From contig NZ_JAPJPG010000002.1 of assembly GCF_030825785.1 (NCBI RefSeq), positions 4,021 through 68,020 of the forward strand: a stretch of 64,000 nt of DNA, given 5' to 3'. The notes beneath the pieces are model-generated. The model did not search any database. It had not been told where the DNA came from and saw nothing but the letters and a program-made list of their open reading frames with translations. Source of the stretch: Anaerococcus sp. (lineage in GTDB: Bacteria; Bacillota; Clostridia; Tissierellales; Peptoniphilaceae). Positions within the stretch are counted from its first letter, which is position 1, and each line of letters opens with the position of its first letter. Made by a program: the position numbers and the translations under genes. Positions 23,001-30,357 of the stretch are shown piece by piece.

Positions 23001-26000
23001 GAATGAAAATAACCAATTCACAATGCCAAAATCTGATGTTACAGTTACAGCAACATTTAAGGAAAAACCAAAGAATGTTTATCCAATAAGTGTAGAATCA
23101 TCAGAAAATGGTAGCGTAAGCGTAAAAGCTAGTGCAAAAAATGGAGAAGAAGTTACAGTAAATGTAAATCCAGATGAATACTATGAACTAGCTAGCCTAA
23201 CTTATAACGGTAATCCTATAACAAAAGATGGCCAAGGAAATTATAAGTTTACAATGCCAGATCAAGCTGTAAGCATTGCTGCTTCTTTTAAACAAAAAGA
23301 AATAACAGGGCCACAAGAAGGTGAAATTGCTATACCTAGTGATGGCGAATTAATAAAAATCACTAACAAGCAAACAGGTCTTGATCTTAAAATATTCAAG
23401 AGAGATTCCAATAGTAGACCTCTTGAAGGTGGTAAGTTCACTTTAAAGAAAACAACAGATGAAAACTATACAACAGAAGATAAAACTTTTACAAAAATAG
23501 AAGGAATCTCTGGCACAGATGGTAAGTTAGTATTTACTGATAGTGAAGGTAAAGAACAAACCCTAGCCTTACAACCTGGTTACTATCTATTAGAAGAAAC
23601 AGAATCTCCATCAGGATACAAAAAAGCTCAAGCTCCTTGGAAGATTCACGTATATGAAGATAAAGAAACTAACCAATTAAAGGCAGACTACCAAGGACCA
23701 GATGAAACTCCAAATTCTTTTGTAAGTTCTGATAAGGCCTTGGATAATTCTGGAAATACTACTGGAATAAAAACAACTAATAGCGGTATTAAATACGCAG
23801 CTCGTATGACTCATATCAATACAGAAGGTAAGACTTATATCCAAAGAATCTATATTGATACTAGGGAATATAATGGTCCTGTCAATGTTCAAATCAAACC
23901 AGTAATAAAAAGAGAAGAATTGGACGCTCCAGGTCAACCTCCAGTAACTACAAAAGAAGGTGTAAAGACTGCTTATAGATCAACTTACAAGATAACTGGT
24001 CTTAACGGAGATCCAGATAAAGCAAAACTAAATGACATCTTTAGAAACTACACTATAGCAAACGACGATGTATCAGTAGTAAACACAGCTAGATGGAGAC
24101 CTTTTGATTGGGGCTTTGACGAAGACCAATTAAACCTTGACCCAGGCGTTTACTATATTGATGTGGAAGGTTTCTATGACGACAATATTACAAAAGAAGA
24201 TATTGGCAAAATAGAAATGAATGTTGATTTCATGACACCAAGATACTTCTGGCAAGCAGATGGTTTATACCAAAACGGAAGTCAACACTATAAACTTGGA
24301 GGCTCCTACCAAGCAGGAGCAGAAACTTTTGGCTCTGTATACCAAAAAGACCAATATGTAAATGGTGTTCTTAAGAAAAAAGGAACTCCTACACCTTGGG
24401 GAGCATATAAACCTAATGGACAAAAATATCCTAACTGGTTGAGCAAAGAATTTTATGACGGATATGGAAATAAAAGATACGCTGGTATAGTTGCAGTGCC
24501 TTCTAATGGTACTGATGCAATCATTGACTCAGTTACAACAAGTATAAGCATCAAACCATTATATACTTCTACTAAGACTACTCAGGTTGGGCCAGAAGGT
24601 ATGGATATAGTAAATGACGAAGAAACTTATAACATCACCTTCTCAAAACACGGTCGTGATGATAAAGATGAAGATATAAATAGTGAAGAAGTTACAAAGA
24701 GAAGACTTGAAGGGGCAGTATTCAAGCTTCAAGAATTCGTAATCAATGGCTACAAGGATGTAGAAGGTTCCACTATATCATCAGCCTTTAACGGATACTT
24801 TGGATTTAGAGGATTAAAACCAGGTAGGTATCAACTTATAGAAGTAAAAGCTCCAGAAGGCTACAAGCCAATAAATGGACCGCTTCTACAATTTACAGTC
24901 GAAACAATCAAGACAAACTCTGGTAAGATTGTAGATCCAGGGAGCGGAGAAGTTGTTGATATCAAATCTATTAATGTTAAATTCTCAGAAAATGATACTA
25001 AAGTTTACAAATTAAGCGACTTAAACATGGTTAATCCAGATGATTCTAACAAAATCATAAAAGTAAGCAGCGTGGATTCGAAGAAGATTAACGTTAAGAA
25101 TAGTAAAATTGTAAACCCTACTACAAATACTATAGTTAATCTAAATGATTTAATTATTGTAACAGCAGATAATCACGAATATCCTATCAAGCAAATTAAA
25201 ATTGTTGATGGATCAAGCGGTTACATTTCACTAGAATATGACAAAGCAAATGGGGTTTACCAATACGTTCCAGAAAAATCAACATCAGAAAAAGACGGTA
25301 AGCTAGTTGACTTCGTAACAAGCGCTACTGCCAAAAACATGGGTAAAATCGTAAACGAGAAACCAGGTAAGGGTGAAATCACAGTTAAGAAAGTTGACCA
25401 AGAAGGTAATGCAATAAATGCCACAGAGCAATTACCAGGCGCAAAGTTTAAACTAACCAACAAAGAAACAGGAAGACATGAAGAAAAAACAGTTGGCCCA
25501 GATGGTACACTTAAATTTACTGGCTTAAATATAGGTAACTATAGACTTGAAGAAGTAAAATCACCTGACGGATATATCAACAACAAGCAAGTTTGGAACT
25601 TCACAGTAGGTGGTGAGGGACTTGACCCTTATGCAGGAGAAGCACCTGCAAAAAGAAAAGATGTATCAAAAAGTATTAAAATATCTGAATCTAAACTAAG
25701 TGTGTTAAATCCAGAAAGTAAAAAAGAAGGTTTACTATCTGATTATCAAAAAGAGATACACCCACACCTAGGAGAAGTATTTGAATTTAATAACAAATAC
25801 ACTATTGATTCTAATTTAAGGATTAATCCTGGAGATTATTTTGTACTAAAATTAAGCGATAATATTGACCTTCACGGAGTAATGGAAAATCATATTACTA
25901 ACCTTGATATAATTGCAGATGGAGTAGGTACAATTGCTAAGGCTGATTATAATAGAAAAGAAGGCACAATAACTTATACTTTCACTGACTATGCTGACAC

Positions 26001-28155
26001 TTATAGCCTAGTAGAATTTTCTAATAAGCTAAAAGCATATATCAACCTAAACAAAGTACCAAGTAATAGCACTGAAAGTATTGGGCGTGGAGTTATCGGT
26101 CACGACATGATAACAAACAGTATTAATGTCGTATATGATTCAATGACTGCAAGAGAAAAATCTCAAGATCAATATGGAAATTGGTATGAAATGACCCAAA
26201 ATCACCTAAATCTTGGATCAAAGATTATTAAATTTAATCCTGATACAGGTGAGTTTGTTCATTACTACTATGTAAATAGAGATAGAAGTAATACTCCAAG
26301 GTCAAGATTCTATTACTCACCTGACCAAGATATTGAAAACATGAATATCGAATATTACAAACTCAATGGTAATGTAAACCTTGATGAGTTAATGCCTTTA
26401 TCATTTGGTGTAAACGAAGATAACCCTAGACTTTCTGCACCTGTACAAATAAGATCAAGGTCATATCTAGGTGCAGGTCAAGAAGAAAGCATTAGTTTTA
26501 ATAATGGATTAAATAATAATTCATCATATATCTTCAAAGTTACAGGAAAAGTAAGTGGAGAAGATAAGTCGTCCTATGTTGCGCATGGCAAGCTTCAAAT
26601 GATAGATTATCCAGGCCGTTACGTTACAAGGTGGGATGGCCACTATGCATATGAAAATGACGCCACTGCTAAAGCAAACCTAGAAATTCAAGCCGTAAAC
26701 CCAGAAAATATAATAAAATTCAAAAAAGTTGACCAAGATGGCAATGCTCTAAAAGGAGCTACATTCCAACTTCAATATAAAAATAATGAAGGACAATGGG
26801 TAGTAGATACATCTAGAGATAAAACATCTGGTAAAGACGGAGTATTTGAATACACTATGCTTAAACCAGGTAGCTACAGGGTAATGGAAATATCTGCCCC
26901 AGATGGATATAAAAAGGCAGAAGATCCAGTAGCAGTATTTGATGTAGATGAAAATGGTAGAATCATTAGAAAAGATAACATCATAAAACCTGTAAGTGGC
27001 ACATCAGAAGACGCTTCAAACAATGAGGAAGAACACGCCATAAAACCTATTGAAATAGTAAATAAGAAAGAGCAAAAGATAAGCTTTGTTAAAGTCGATG
27101 CAAATAACAAAGAAACAAAACTTGAAGGTGCAGAATTTAAAGTATTCTATAAGAAAGAAAAAACTGGAGAATATTCTGACACTGAGCTTAAATTATATCA
27201 AAATGCTAATGGAGATAAGTTAGTCTTAAGTAAAGATGAAACTGCTCCAACAGGATATAATCCAGTAGATAAGTTTACTACAGGAAAAGATGGTAAGATT
27301 GAGTTTACTTTCCATGAAAATGGCTACTACGCTCTTAAAGAAGAAAAAGCTCCATCAAGTTATATAAAACCGAGAGACTATGTCAAAGAATTTGTTGTTA
27401 AAGATGGCAAGGTTCAAGAAGAAAAATACAAGACTTCGATGGATGTTAAGAAAACAACTGGATTTAGTATGGCTAATGATGTATTCCAAAAATCATACAC
27501 TACTAATATGACATTGAGATTTAATCCAAATCATGAAGATATAACTTATGTGAAAGATAAATCTACAATAAAATTGTCAGATTTACCACTTAAGTCTGAA
27601 ATTTGGGATAATAACTTTAACCGTAAGCAAGCTATTAGTATGACAGCTTATCTAGTAGACGGTGATAATAAAGAAACTACTACAAAGACTTATACTTTAG
27701 ATTTAACAAAAGATTATAAATCTGGCGATAAAGCTTCAAAGACTATTGATCTTTACTCCTTAGTAAAAGAATTAGAGAAGCAATCTACTGATGGAGATAT
27801 TAAATCTAATAAGACTATAGTATTAACAATAAGCTCATCTCTTTACCTAAATTCTGAATTAGATATCAAATCTAATATTGTAATAGGTGATAATATAAGT
27901 GAAGATAGAACATTCCACATAGGAACCAAGGGTGATGAATATGTAGAACACTCTTATTCATTCACAACTATGAGTGAATTACCTAAAGAAGATAATGGAC
28001 AAGCTTATAAGCCTATCCAAATAGAAAATAAAAAACTAAGCCTACCAATGACAAGTGGTTTAGGGGCTTGGATTGGATTTACTATTATTGGACTTGTTGT
28101 AATGTTAGGAGGAGTTTTAATCTACACTAAGAAGAAAAAAGAGCCTTTAAGCTAA
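14044..28155 (+). CDS. Giant (4703-residue) cell-wall-anchored Cna-B/SpaA repeat adhesin
   Basis: One uninterrupted frame of 14.1 kb. Order: signal peptide (1-29, cleavage after VYA); an unrecognised N-terminal region (to about 360); a Lys/Glu-rich linker (about 363-549); a helical segment (550-645); an adhesin-like beta domain (655-770); further beta-rich regions; ten Cna-B/SpaA-like modules at about 1192, 1479, 1989, 2101, 2421, 3111, 3528, 3776, 4221 and 4343, each ending in the E-[TE]-x-AP-x-GY type segment that carries the isopeptide-catalytic Glu in this fold; four bacterial-repeat modules (2773-3085); larger unnamed domains between modules; a pre-anchor domain (4469-4648); sorting signal LPMTSG (4667-4672), a hydrophobic helix and KKKKEPLS. 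It should form a long, bond-stabilised stalk on the surface for host or matrix binding. Only one cysteine (Cys2692) was found. The ligand is unknown. Confidence 0.92.
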   Translation: MKGRLKEFALKLFALTLAITISIPSNVYAIGLSKNKNKQMPTSIRIADNSEYEDEYVEESETNDDTSNGIVLSETDRRAYKISHKASLNDYHDGIIYTIKVEKIKDTDHDPERKMTLSLATNKNQSLRDISVKEVRDLSEDGANIDYREEKSDKDGLNSLAITSPSVEGSIEYVLEAPIDKEVIDTKKLYSFDMSLDIDGYNIDLQRISHKFIEYENEDDPDLNELRLTSVKEKEDDLRQITYIKEDEDGKDDRIVYTDYILSKDKADEESKSLEKNKIEYKISLDNIKKEDAEIKLDYYKAGEKGFELQREFSTNIPYQEKIDLDVPVGYLLKLSLVGKVDRANTKTQNYGVNGREVKSPRFVKEEEKSNEDDDEDPAENTEVQSKSKEEKEAEEKKAQDKKESQEKPKAEENKKTEVEKKASSDKKTEIEENKSANKEDKNNKENKAEDKSEAKEKSSEENKDQETKEENSDEIKEETSENKPEEKEEKTSNKDSENTDKKADENEASKKEENKTPATIEEKKEKKKEFDQLVEDKKEEAKEDLKDAPQKKGLLEGVKSFFGQTDLQKADKELKKALADESNGLAEIQKLLTSFGEKYKLSKADQAKLMDDNGPAIKKLIEKDADKNFSPQMLVAATESNDLTAAEKENLKKKKFIIRTRFDASVKNGNIPTTQTFTIKLDDKLTVNNSTSLKAITDKDGNIIAKPTYDKATNSITYKLENEITKDLQIPLEIPVDYNVENIKVDSNGNFTVTNTVSGIGVEAPKDLLPQKIDRNGNPAGSIIEPGRDDVIQVIDGKNGDYKVDTDSNGTPVVENGEMKGINWSIRISSNQDLKALGLKLNLTTVEGSGLGEIQNAKLNGTELKNADFADQLEGKLGIVDSKHHNLNSPSQELVYTFYTPVTNKQDSYMLDISVLLKEKKKAGAVRLVQKEGYSQDRIDTATPTRVGINNRTTIQGEFTSNSTAKWIITDGISSGDGNLGLPLETRTLDNQTFKTGKSAVYGLDENGNMVVKTVNGSTDGSAVLNSVPSKNENPSGYQAVGNIAVYELDTILTNPVQPNNYSISGVSISRFKDLPIDQHWNLPQGYEKMPAQDINVVDKSGNNLGSAHVDAQETGKQRIITVPNVKYWNINEKGEASFIDHKIKQTFLTENVTIGTKKYKYNENTSYYNYNDKNHFILNSLMEVDNKKPATFKIVKVDSETGDKLPGASFHLLGTGVSVVTDANGEATFTNIPPGTYTFQETKAPTGYKLDGENKTISISDNGEVNVSGKNADFSQAAGKTELVEHNNYPNYPDYMNAMHYGKVDASGNVEFYLYLKPIAPRRGGVTDRNTRLDISIPGVNITDVTAYDVSPGYRQNVKYSMEKQIADQYISMLGNNVINGSHNNKITGTPNKPDAYTGRTGYQIYFPKERFAGDWGFLVKVKANIGQNNSASLYYDWLTNEDTANQANLQKIVRLSKNPSGADDKPTITIKNTPFKKKPIEIFKFANTFTNGKRDRLSGAEFVLKDSEGNTIRNAFTDENGKASFGEYPEGRYTIEEVKAPDGYEKNGVYFEVEVNESQEVRYTARFENSSATPQPGQDYFIDKGEEIGGTSKNIVTSVNQWLDYNEGQSYSRGERPKVWEAYRYESLKYHADITLSRSSKGDRFEIQFDPNLDFTQYFTGFPKLRIKGKDVADPYFNYETNLLTYVFNENTDGGAATATIDLIGMIPSKYYAKNTGTYPFTITVQPNQTGISGQKLDKNIEAFFDAHDSGNNEPVQNYYFREIYEENGEYYVDVISYYNVIGDRNPYKKVNPKTLNYNWITTKFQGGNITDWVGEGTEPRQVLDRVKIYRTEANVRVINNDFLVNDYMPLSMGFRAEQEPNIYRPVFNASVDPNQNATISQNGITLIYDKGQINPNGKLIDDKNQPLKIKMPSINNGEGYVIEQRFKIPDIDAFNNKWRAFVMNNGNLKSAFASGANKSFAKGDQTGGETPKYYKEDVGVINKKYTAGQFKIIKSNQSNNSKLAGATFELTDANNNTIYRTSDKNGELSFTNLAPGSYTLKETRAPKDFIKSEKRWSVNVYSDGSVRITQIGILGSDESYFGNNENIIIMPVSNKPSGTKFRVYKKDSDGKALQGAEFTITKPNDNNFQAIKKSSNQNGLVEFDSLGEGTYLIEETKAPSGYNKLNKKWVLVIDKNGNKKVYNYMGSSETTTTLNSILEKPNVNWVDVAGRSLDGWNLYDNRYTGWTGNNVNPFKMGTRIVGINRDEKYVIQRYVINPEAAKIGATSATIHREKPEYPNMDWYKGDEAYQVYKLDKAVTGVISDIRLAEYGATEITRQVTKDVDNSRFGQPQRLKLNFPETDKPLVVDVKVPYKDESGGVGTGMDWTENGTTYWKSDYYERASVIKEASPVVSTDANIEGSYIGEGSLDVTNEFKTFGFKLKKVKEDAKNSIIEGAKFRLTGPGEGGEEREITTGKDGIISFDKLRPGIYKLEEIEPAPGYEKSNVDWTVRITSDGSKYIKVNKQTGLTANTNLVDPKANGANTNTPVRTLAYSSLLENNSDMLANKNLAKTPSLKSMEEFNAGERLDLAENTLEFSEESIPSPQRAPSDWQKVDPNASTGRRDRIQDKDLGNTKITEINKVDKKFRQVFLLKDYSSTSKREVQFHRQPEEYGINLSDGGKTTYKIYTVDPKSTLDNPIKIKDVTKACTQTYPTPTGKKQRIRSEIPATIRGPLYVEIETSYNPQFGVGLGVDYIYSKGSGPWGDTLSLWIADSYDSETSINKKLVSSFDLNITNGANGKVTANKTTDLKQGENVTLNVNPSDGYELDKLTVAGVDVTKNVADGKYSFTMPASDVAVSATFKAKLYSVWTQSVEHGSISASPNSNLKAGDKVTITAKPDPGYKLEKITYNDNKGQEQTINLPAAGDITFTMPAYSVALTAHFVDARPSYEVKVSQVQTGGSISANPTSAKEGDTVSLSATPSEGYLLDKFVVTYANGKTVDVNENNQFTMPKSDVTVTATFKEKPKNVYPISVESSENGSVSVKASAKNGEEVTVNVNPDEYYELASLTYNGNPITKDGQGNYKFTMPDQAVSIAASFKQKEITGPQEGEIAIPSDGELIKITNKQTGLDLKIFKRDSNSRPLEGGKFTLKKTTDENYTTEDKTFTKIEGISGTDGKLVFTDSEGKEQTLALQPGYYLLEETESPSGYKKAQAPWKIHVYEDKETNQLKADYQGPDETPNSFVSSDKALDNSGNTTGIKTTNSGIKYAARMTHINTEGKTYIQRIYIDTREYNGPVNVQIKPVIKREELDAPGQPPVTTKEGVKTAYRSTYKITGLNGDPDKAKLNDIFRNYTIANDDVSVVNTARWRPFDWGFDEDQLNLDPGVYYIDVEGFYDDNITKEDIGKIEMNVDFMTPRYFWQADGLYQNGSQHYKLGGSYQAGAETFGSVYQKDQYVNGVLKKKGTPTPWGAYKPNGQKYPNWLSKEFYDGYGNKRYAGIVAVPSNGTDAIIDSVTTSISIKPLYTSTKTTQVGPEGMDIVNDEETYNITFSKHGRDDKDEDINSEEVTKRRLEGAVFKLQEFVINGYKDVEGSTISSAFNGYFGFRGLKPGRYQLIEVKAPEGYKPINGPLLQFTVETIKTNSGKIVDPGSGEVVDIKSINVKFSENDTKVYKLSDLNMVNPDDSNKIIKVSSVDSKKINVKNSKIVNPTTNTIVNLNDLIIVTADNHEYPIKQIKIVDGSSGYISLEYDKANGVYQYVPEKSTSEKDGKLVDFVTSATAKNMGKIVNEKPGKGEITVKKVDQEGNAINATEQLPGAKFKLTNKETGRHEEKTVGPDGTLKFTGLNIGNYRLEEVKSPDGYINNKQVWNFTVGGEGLDPYAGEAPAKRKDVSKSIKISESKLSVLNPESKKEGLLSDYQKEIHPHLGEVFEFNNKYTIDSNLRINPGDYFVLKLSDNIDLHGVMENHITNLDIIADGVGTIAKADYNRKEGTITYTFTDYADTYSLVEFSNKLKAYINLNKVPSNSTESIGRGVIGHDMITNSINVVYDSMTAREKSQDQYGNWYEMTQNHLNLGSKIIKFNPDTGEFVHYYYVNRDRSNTPRSRFYYSPDQDIENMNIEYYKLNGNVNLDELMPLSFGVNEDNPRLSAPVQIRSRSYLGAGQEESISFNNGLNNNSSYIFKVTGKVSGEDKSSYVAHGKLQMIDYPGRYVTRWDGHYAYENDATAKANLEIQAVNPENIIKFKKVDQDGNALKGATFQLQYKNNEGQWVVDTSRDKTSGKDGVFEYTMLKPGSYRVMEISAPDGYKKAEDPVAVFDVDENGRIIRKDNIIKPVSGTSEDASNNEEEHAIKPIEIVNKKEQKISFVKVDANNKETKLEGAEFKVFYKKEKTGEYSDTELKLYQNANGDKLVLSKDETAPTGYNPVDKFTTGKDGKIEFTFHENGYYALKEEKAPSSYIKPRDYVKEFVVKDGKVQEEKYKTSMDVKKTTGFSMANDVFQKSYTTNMTLRFNPNHEDITYVKDKSTIKLSDLPLKSEIWDNNFNRKQAISMTAYLVDGDNKETTTKTYTLDLTKDYKSGDKASKTIDLYSLVKELEKQSTDGDIKSNKTIVLTISSSLYLNSELDIKSNIVIGDNISEDRTFHIGTKGDEYVEHSYSFTTMSELPKEDNGQAYKPIQIENKKLSLPMTSGLGAWIGFTIIGLVVMLGGVLIYTKKKKEPLS
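15130..15690 (+). other. Lys/Glu-rich low-complexity linker of the adhesin
   Basis: Codons here encode about 185 residues made almost only of Lys, Glu, Asp, Asn, Ser and Ala (residues about 363-549), with local repeats such as EENK and KEEK. It is probably an extended or helical spacer lifting the downstream domains off the N-terminal region. Purine-rich coding DNA creates long spurious frames on both strands. Confidence 0.8.
22360..23300 (+). repeat. Four tandem bacterial-repeat (InlB-B-like) modules in the adhesin
   Basis: Residues 2773-3085 contain four units of about 75-80 residues. Each has a G-x-[IV]-x-[AV] strand, a GY/YY-E-L-[DAE]-K/S-L turn and ends with FTMP followed by S/ATF or AHF. 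These beta repeats commonly act as spacers in Gram-positive surface proteins. They interrupt the Cna-B series near the middle of the protein. Confidence 0.8.
28042..28152 (+). other. Sorting signal of the adhesin, LPMTSG variant
   Basis: LPMTSG at residues 4667-4672, a 25-residue hydrophobic helix and a KKKKEPLS tail. In canonical LPXTG the residue after Thr is Gly; here it is Ser followed by Gly. The rest of the signal is textbook, so wall anchoring by a sortase is very likely. Confidence 0.85.
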
Positions 28156-28177
28156 TAGTCTAAAGACAAAGGAAAAA

Positions 28178-28217
28178 CCCTAGTCTTCCAAATAATGGAA
28201 GCTAGGGCTTTCTTTTG
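28178..28217. terminator. Bidirectional terminator between the adhesin and the NhaC-type antiporter
   Basis: CCCTAGTCTTCC (28178-28189) pairs with GGAAGCTAGGG (28197-28207) with one bulged base. T-rich sequence follows on the plus side and AAAAA precedes it, giving T-rich sequence on the minus side. Confidence 0.85.
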
Positions 28218-28233
28218 CCTAAAATTAGGCGTA

Positions 28234-29535
28234 TTATTTATGTTTTCTAGGGGCAAAAATTGATATAAGAGCGAAGACGCCAAGGATGAATTGATACCAG
28301 AAAAAAGGAATAAGCTCAAAGGGAGCTAGGGCTCCTCCGGTAAAGCTAGCCGCTATGAGGACCTGGGCTGAGTAGGGGATAATCCCTTGGAATACACAGG
28401 AGAAGATATCTAGGAGGGAAGCGCTACGCCTTGAATCAATCCCGAATTCTCTAGACATCTTCTTGGCTATTGGCCCTGAGATTATGATTGCTACGGTGTT
28501 ATTGGCGACACAAATATCCGCTAAGGATACGAGGGCTCCTATGCCAAGTTCACAAGTCTTAGTGTCCTTGGCGAAGATTTTAATCTTTGATATTATCCAA
28601 TTGATTCCCCCTTCTTCTGCTACCATCTGGGACAGGCCCCCTATAAGCATAGATAGAAGGAAAATCTCAAACATTCCTGTAAAGCCTTCCCAGATAATTT
28701 GGGATATATCTATAATGGAAGATCCTCTTAGGAGCAAAAGAGCTGAGGAAAGTCCAATTGCTCCAGTAAGTACGACAAATACATTGACTCCCATAAGGGC
28801 AACTATTAGGACAAATAGATAGGGGATAATTGATAAAAGATCGTAAGTAAGGTCTGTCGGACTTGTCGTAACTTCCGTTGATCCGAATACTAGAAGGAGG
28901 ATAAGAGTTAGGATAGCGGCGGGTATGGCGATTTTAGCATTCATCTTAAACTTATCCTTCATATCACAGCCTTGACTCCTGGTTGCGGCTATGGTTGTAT
29001 CGGAGATTATGGATAGATTGTCCCCAAACATTGCTCCGCCCACCAAGGCTCCAAGCATTAGGCTAAGGCTTATACCGCTAGTATTAGCAAGCCCTACTGC
29101 GATAGGGCCAAGGGCGGTGATAGTGCCTACAGACGATCCCGTAGCTATTGATATAAATGAAGCTATGAGAAAGACTCCTGCTGTAAGAAAGCCTGTTGGG
29201 ATAAATGAAAGTCCTAGGTTAACTACAGAATCCACCCCGCCAGATGCCTTGGCAAGGGAGGAGAAGGCTCCCGCTAGTAGGTAGATCAAGCACATAATTA
29301 TAATATTAGAGTCTCCACAACCTGAAACGAGGGTATCGAACTTATCTTCTACACTTCCTTTAAATAGAAAAAAGGCTGCGATGATTGCGACAAAAACTGC
29401 TATAGGGGCTGGTAGTTGGTAGAAGGCCATCTCGACTCCACGAACCTGAAGGACTAGACCTGTGATTAGGTAAAGGGCTACGAAGATTGCAAAGGGGATC
29501 AAAGCCTTGGCTGAAATTTTATTATTTTCTTTCAT
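28234..29535 (-). CDS. nhaC: NhaC-family Na+/H+ antiporter-like permease
   Basis: A 433-residue integral membrane protein with about eleven hydrophobic segments. The run ATGSSVGTITALGPIAVG and the later GGAMFGDNLSIISDTT are typical of the NhaC/YqkI antiporter family, which exchanges protons for Na+ or couples Na+ to organic acid movement. It is convergent with the giant adhesin and shares its terminator. Upstream lies a repeat-rich gene-free region, so it is monocistronic. Family is clear; the exact ion or malate/lactate-type substrate is not. Confidence 0.85.
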   Translation of the reverse strand: MKENNKISAKALIPFAIFVALYLITGLVLQVRGVEMAFYQLPAPIAVFVAIIAAFFLFKGSVEDKFDTLVSGCGDSNIIIMCLIYLLAGAFSSLAKASGGVDSVVNLGLSFIPTGFLTAGVFLIASFISIATGSSVGTITALGPIAVGLANTSGISLSLMLGALVGGAMFGDNLSIISDTTIAATRSQGCDMKDKFKMNAKIAIPAAILTLILLLVFGSTEVTTSPTDLTYDLLSIIPYLFVLIVALMGVNVFVVLTGAIGLSSALLLLRGSSIIDISQIIWEGFTGMFEIFLLSMLIGGLSQMVAEEGGINWIISKIKIFAKDTKTCELGIGALVSLADICVANNTVAIIISGPIAKKMSREFGIDSRRSASLLDIFSCVFQGIIPYSAQVLIAASFTGGALAPFELIPFFWYQFILGVFALISIFAPRKHK

Positions 29536-29667
29536 GATGTTTCCTCTCGATTTATGATAAGTGTAAGCTATAAGCTCTTATATTCTCTAAACACTCTAAC
29601 ACAAGTATGTAAAAATTTCAAAATTACTTGAGAAATAATTATAAGGTGTATTTATTTTATTAAATAT

Positions 29668-29772
29668 AGGGATGTCTCGACTTCGCTCGGAATAAGGTGT
29701 GTGGTGTTGCTTACAATTACATTGTGCAAAATTTTTCCCTTACTTCGACCTTGTGGAGAAGTCTCTTGAGAT
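29668..29772. repeat. Dispersed inverted-repeat element, copy 2
   Basis: Left end GTCTCGACTTCGCTCGGAAT, then AAGGTGTG; right end CCCTTACTTCGACC, then TTGTGGAGAAGTCTC. The ends are imperfect inverted copies of each other as in the other elements; total about 105 bp. Confidence 0.65.
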
Positions 29773-29826
29773 CAATGTAGTTTCTTAGATATACTTTATC
29801 TTTAATTATACATGTCGTCTTAGACT

Positions 29827-30045
29827 GTAGACCTCTCGTCACTTCGCTCTGTCGAGGTGGTAACTCAGTGAGATGTATCAACTACGCTCGACGGTAGTTT
29901 GCGGGCTCCGAAACAAGCCCGTCCAGCTAATAGAGGATCTGAGAAACCTCACGCCTCATATTAAAAGTGCAAGTGATTAAAAATTTTTAATAATAGTAAT
30001 TCACACAATTATCACCATCTCGAAGGAGGCACGACTGAGAGATCT
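29827..30045. repeat. Dispersed repeat element, degenerate copy 3
   Basis: Starts GTAGACCTCTCGTCACTTCG and includes ACTACGCTCGACGG. The 20 bases at 29889-29908 match the reverse complement of 32989-33008 at 19 positions, so related sequence lies inverted in the other island. Right boundary (CATCTCGAAGGAGG to GAGAGATCTACAG) is approximate. Confidence 0.5.
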
Positions 30046-30137
30046 ACAGGCTATGATGACACGTAGCTATAAAAGTTTAAATTATCTACGTAAATAACTA
30101 AATAACAAAATCTTAAATAAAGCACGTCCCAATGTTC

Positions 30138-30243
30138 TGTAGACCTCTCACCTATGGTTCGAGGTGGCGGAATGAGGAATATATAGTATATGTCAAGAGA
30201 TATCCAGGCTACGCTCGACACAAGGGTGGTATGACCGACTTAA
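30138..30243. repeat. Dispersed repeat element, degenerate copy 4
   Basis: GTAGACCTCTCACCTATGG and later GGCTACGCTCGACACAAGGG resemble the ends of copy 3 and of the 33.1-kb copy. Boundaries approximate. Confidence 0.45.
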
Positions 30244-30357
30244 TGGGTGTGTTCGACATGGGTAAAGCTTTATTAATCAATTTTCTTATCAATATATTAT
30301 TGTCCCAAAGTGGGTATAATTATCTATAATATACGAATTTTCTTAGAAAGGGTAGTT

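Larger units (their letters stand above)
29536..30357. other. Gene-free, repeat-rich island before the CmpB-like gene
   Basis: No plausible gene in about 820 bp. It holds fragments of the dispersed inverted-repeat family (about 29668-29772, 29827-30045 and 30138-30243), separated by AT-rich sequence. A short plus-strand frame at 30132-30329 is made of these repeats and lacks a ribosome binding site. Just before the next gene two TATAAT boxes (30315-30320, 30325-30330) lie downstream of TTGTCC (30300-30305), a possible promoter. Confidence 0.65.

Noticed and set aside
22360..23300. Possible assembly artefact from repeated modules in the adhesin
   Set aside because: The module copies differ at many residues and the frame stays open throughout, so they are real diverged repeats as far as the sequence shows.
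28463..29284. Two plus-strand frames opposite the NhaC-type gene
   Set aside because: Antisense shadows; the minus-strand gene has clear family motifs and fills the region.
30132..30329. 65-residue plus-strand frame before the CmpB-like gene
   Set aside because: It is composed of dispersed-repeat sequence and runs into the promoter of the next gene, with no ribosome binding site and no domain.
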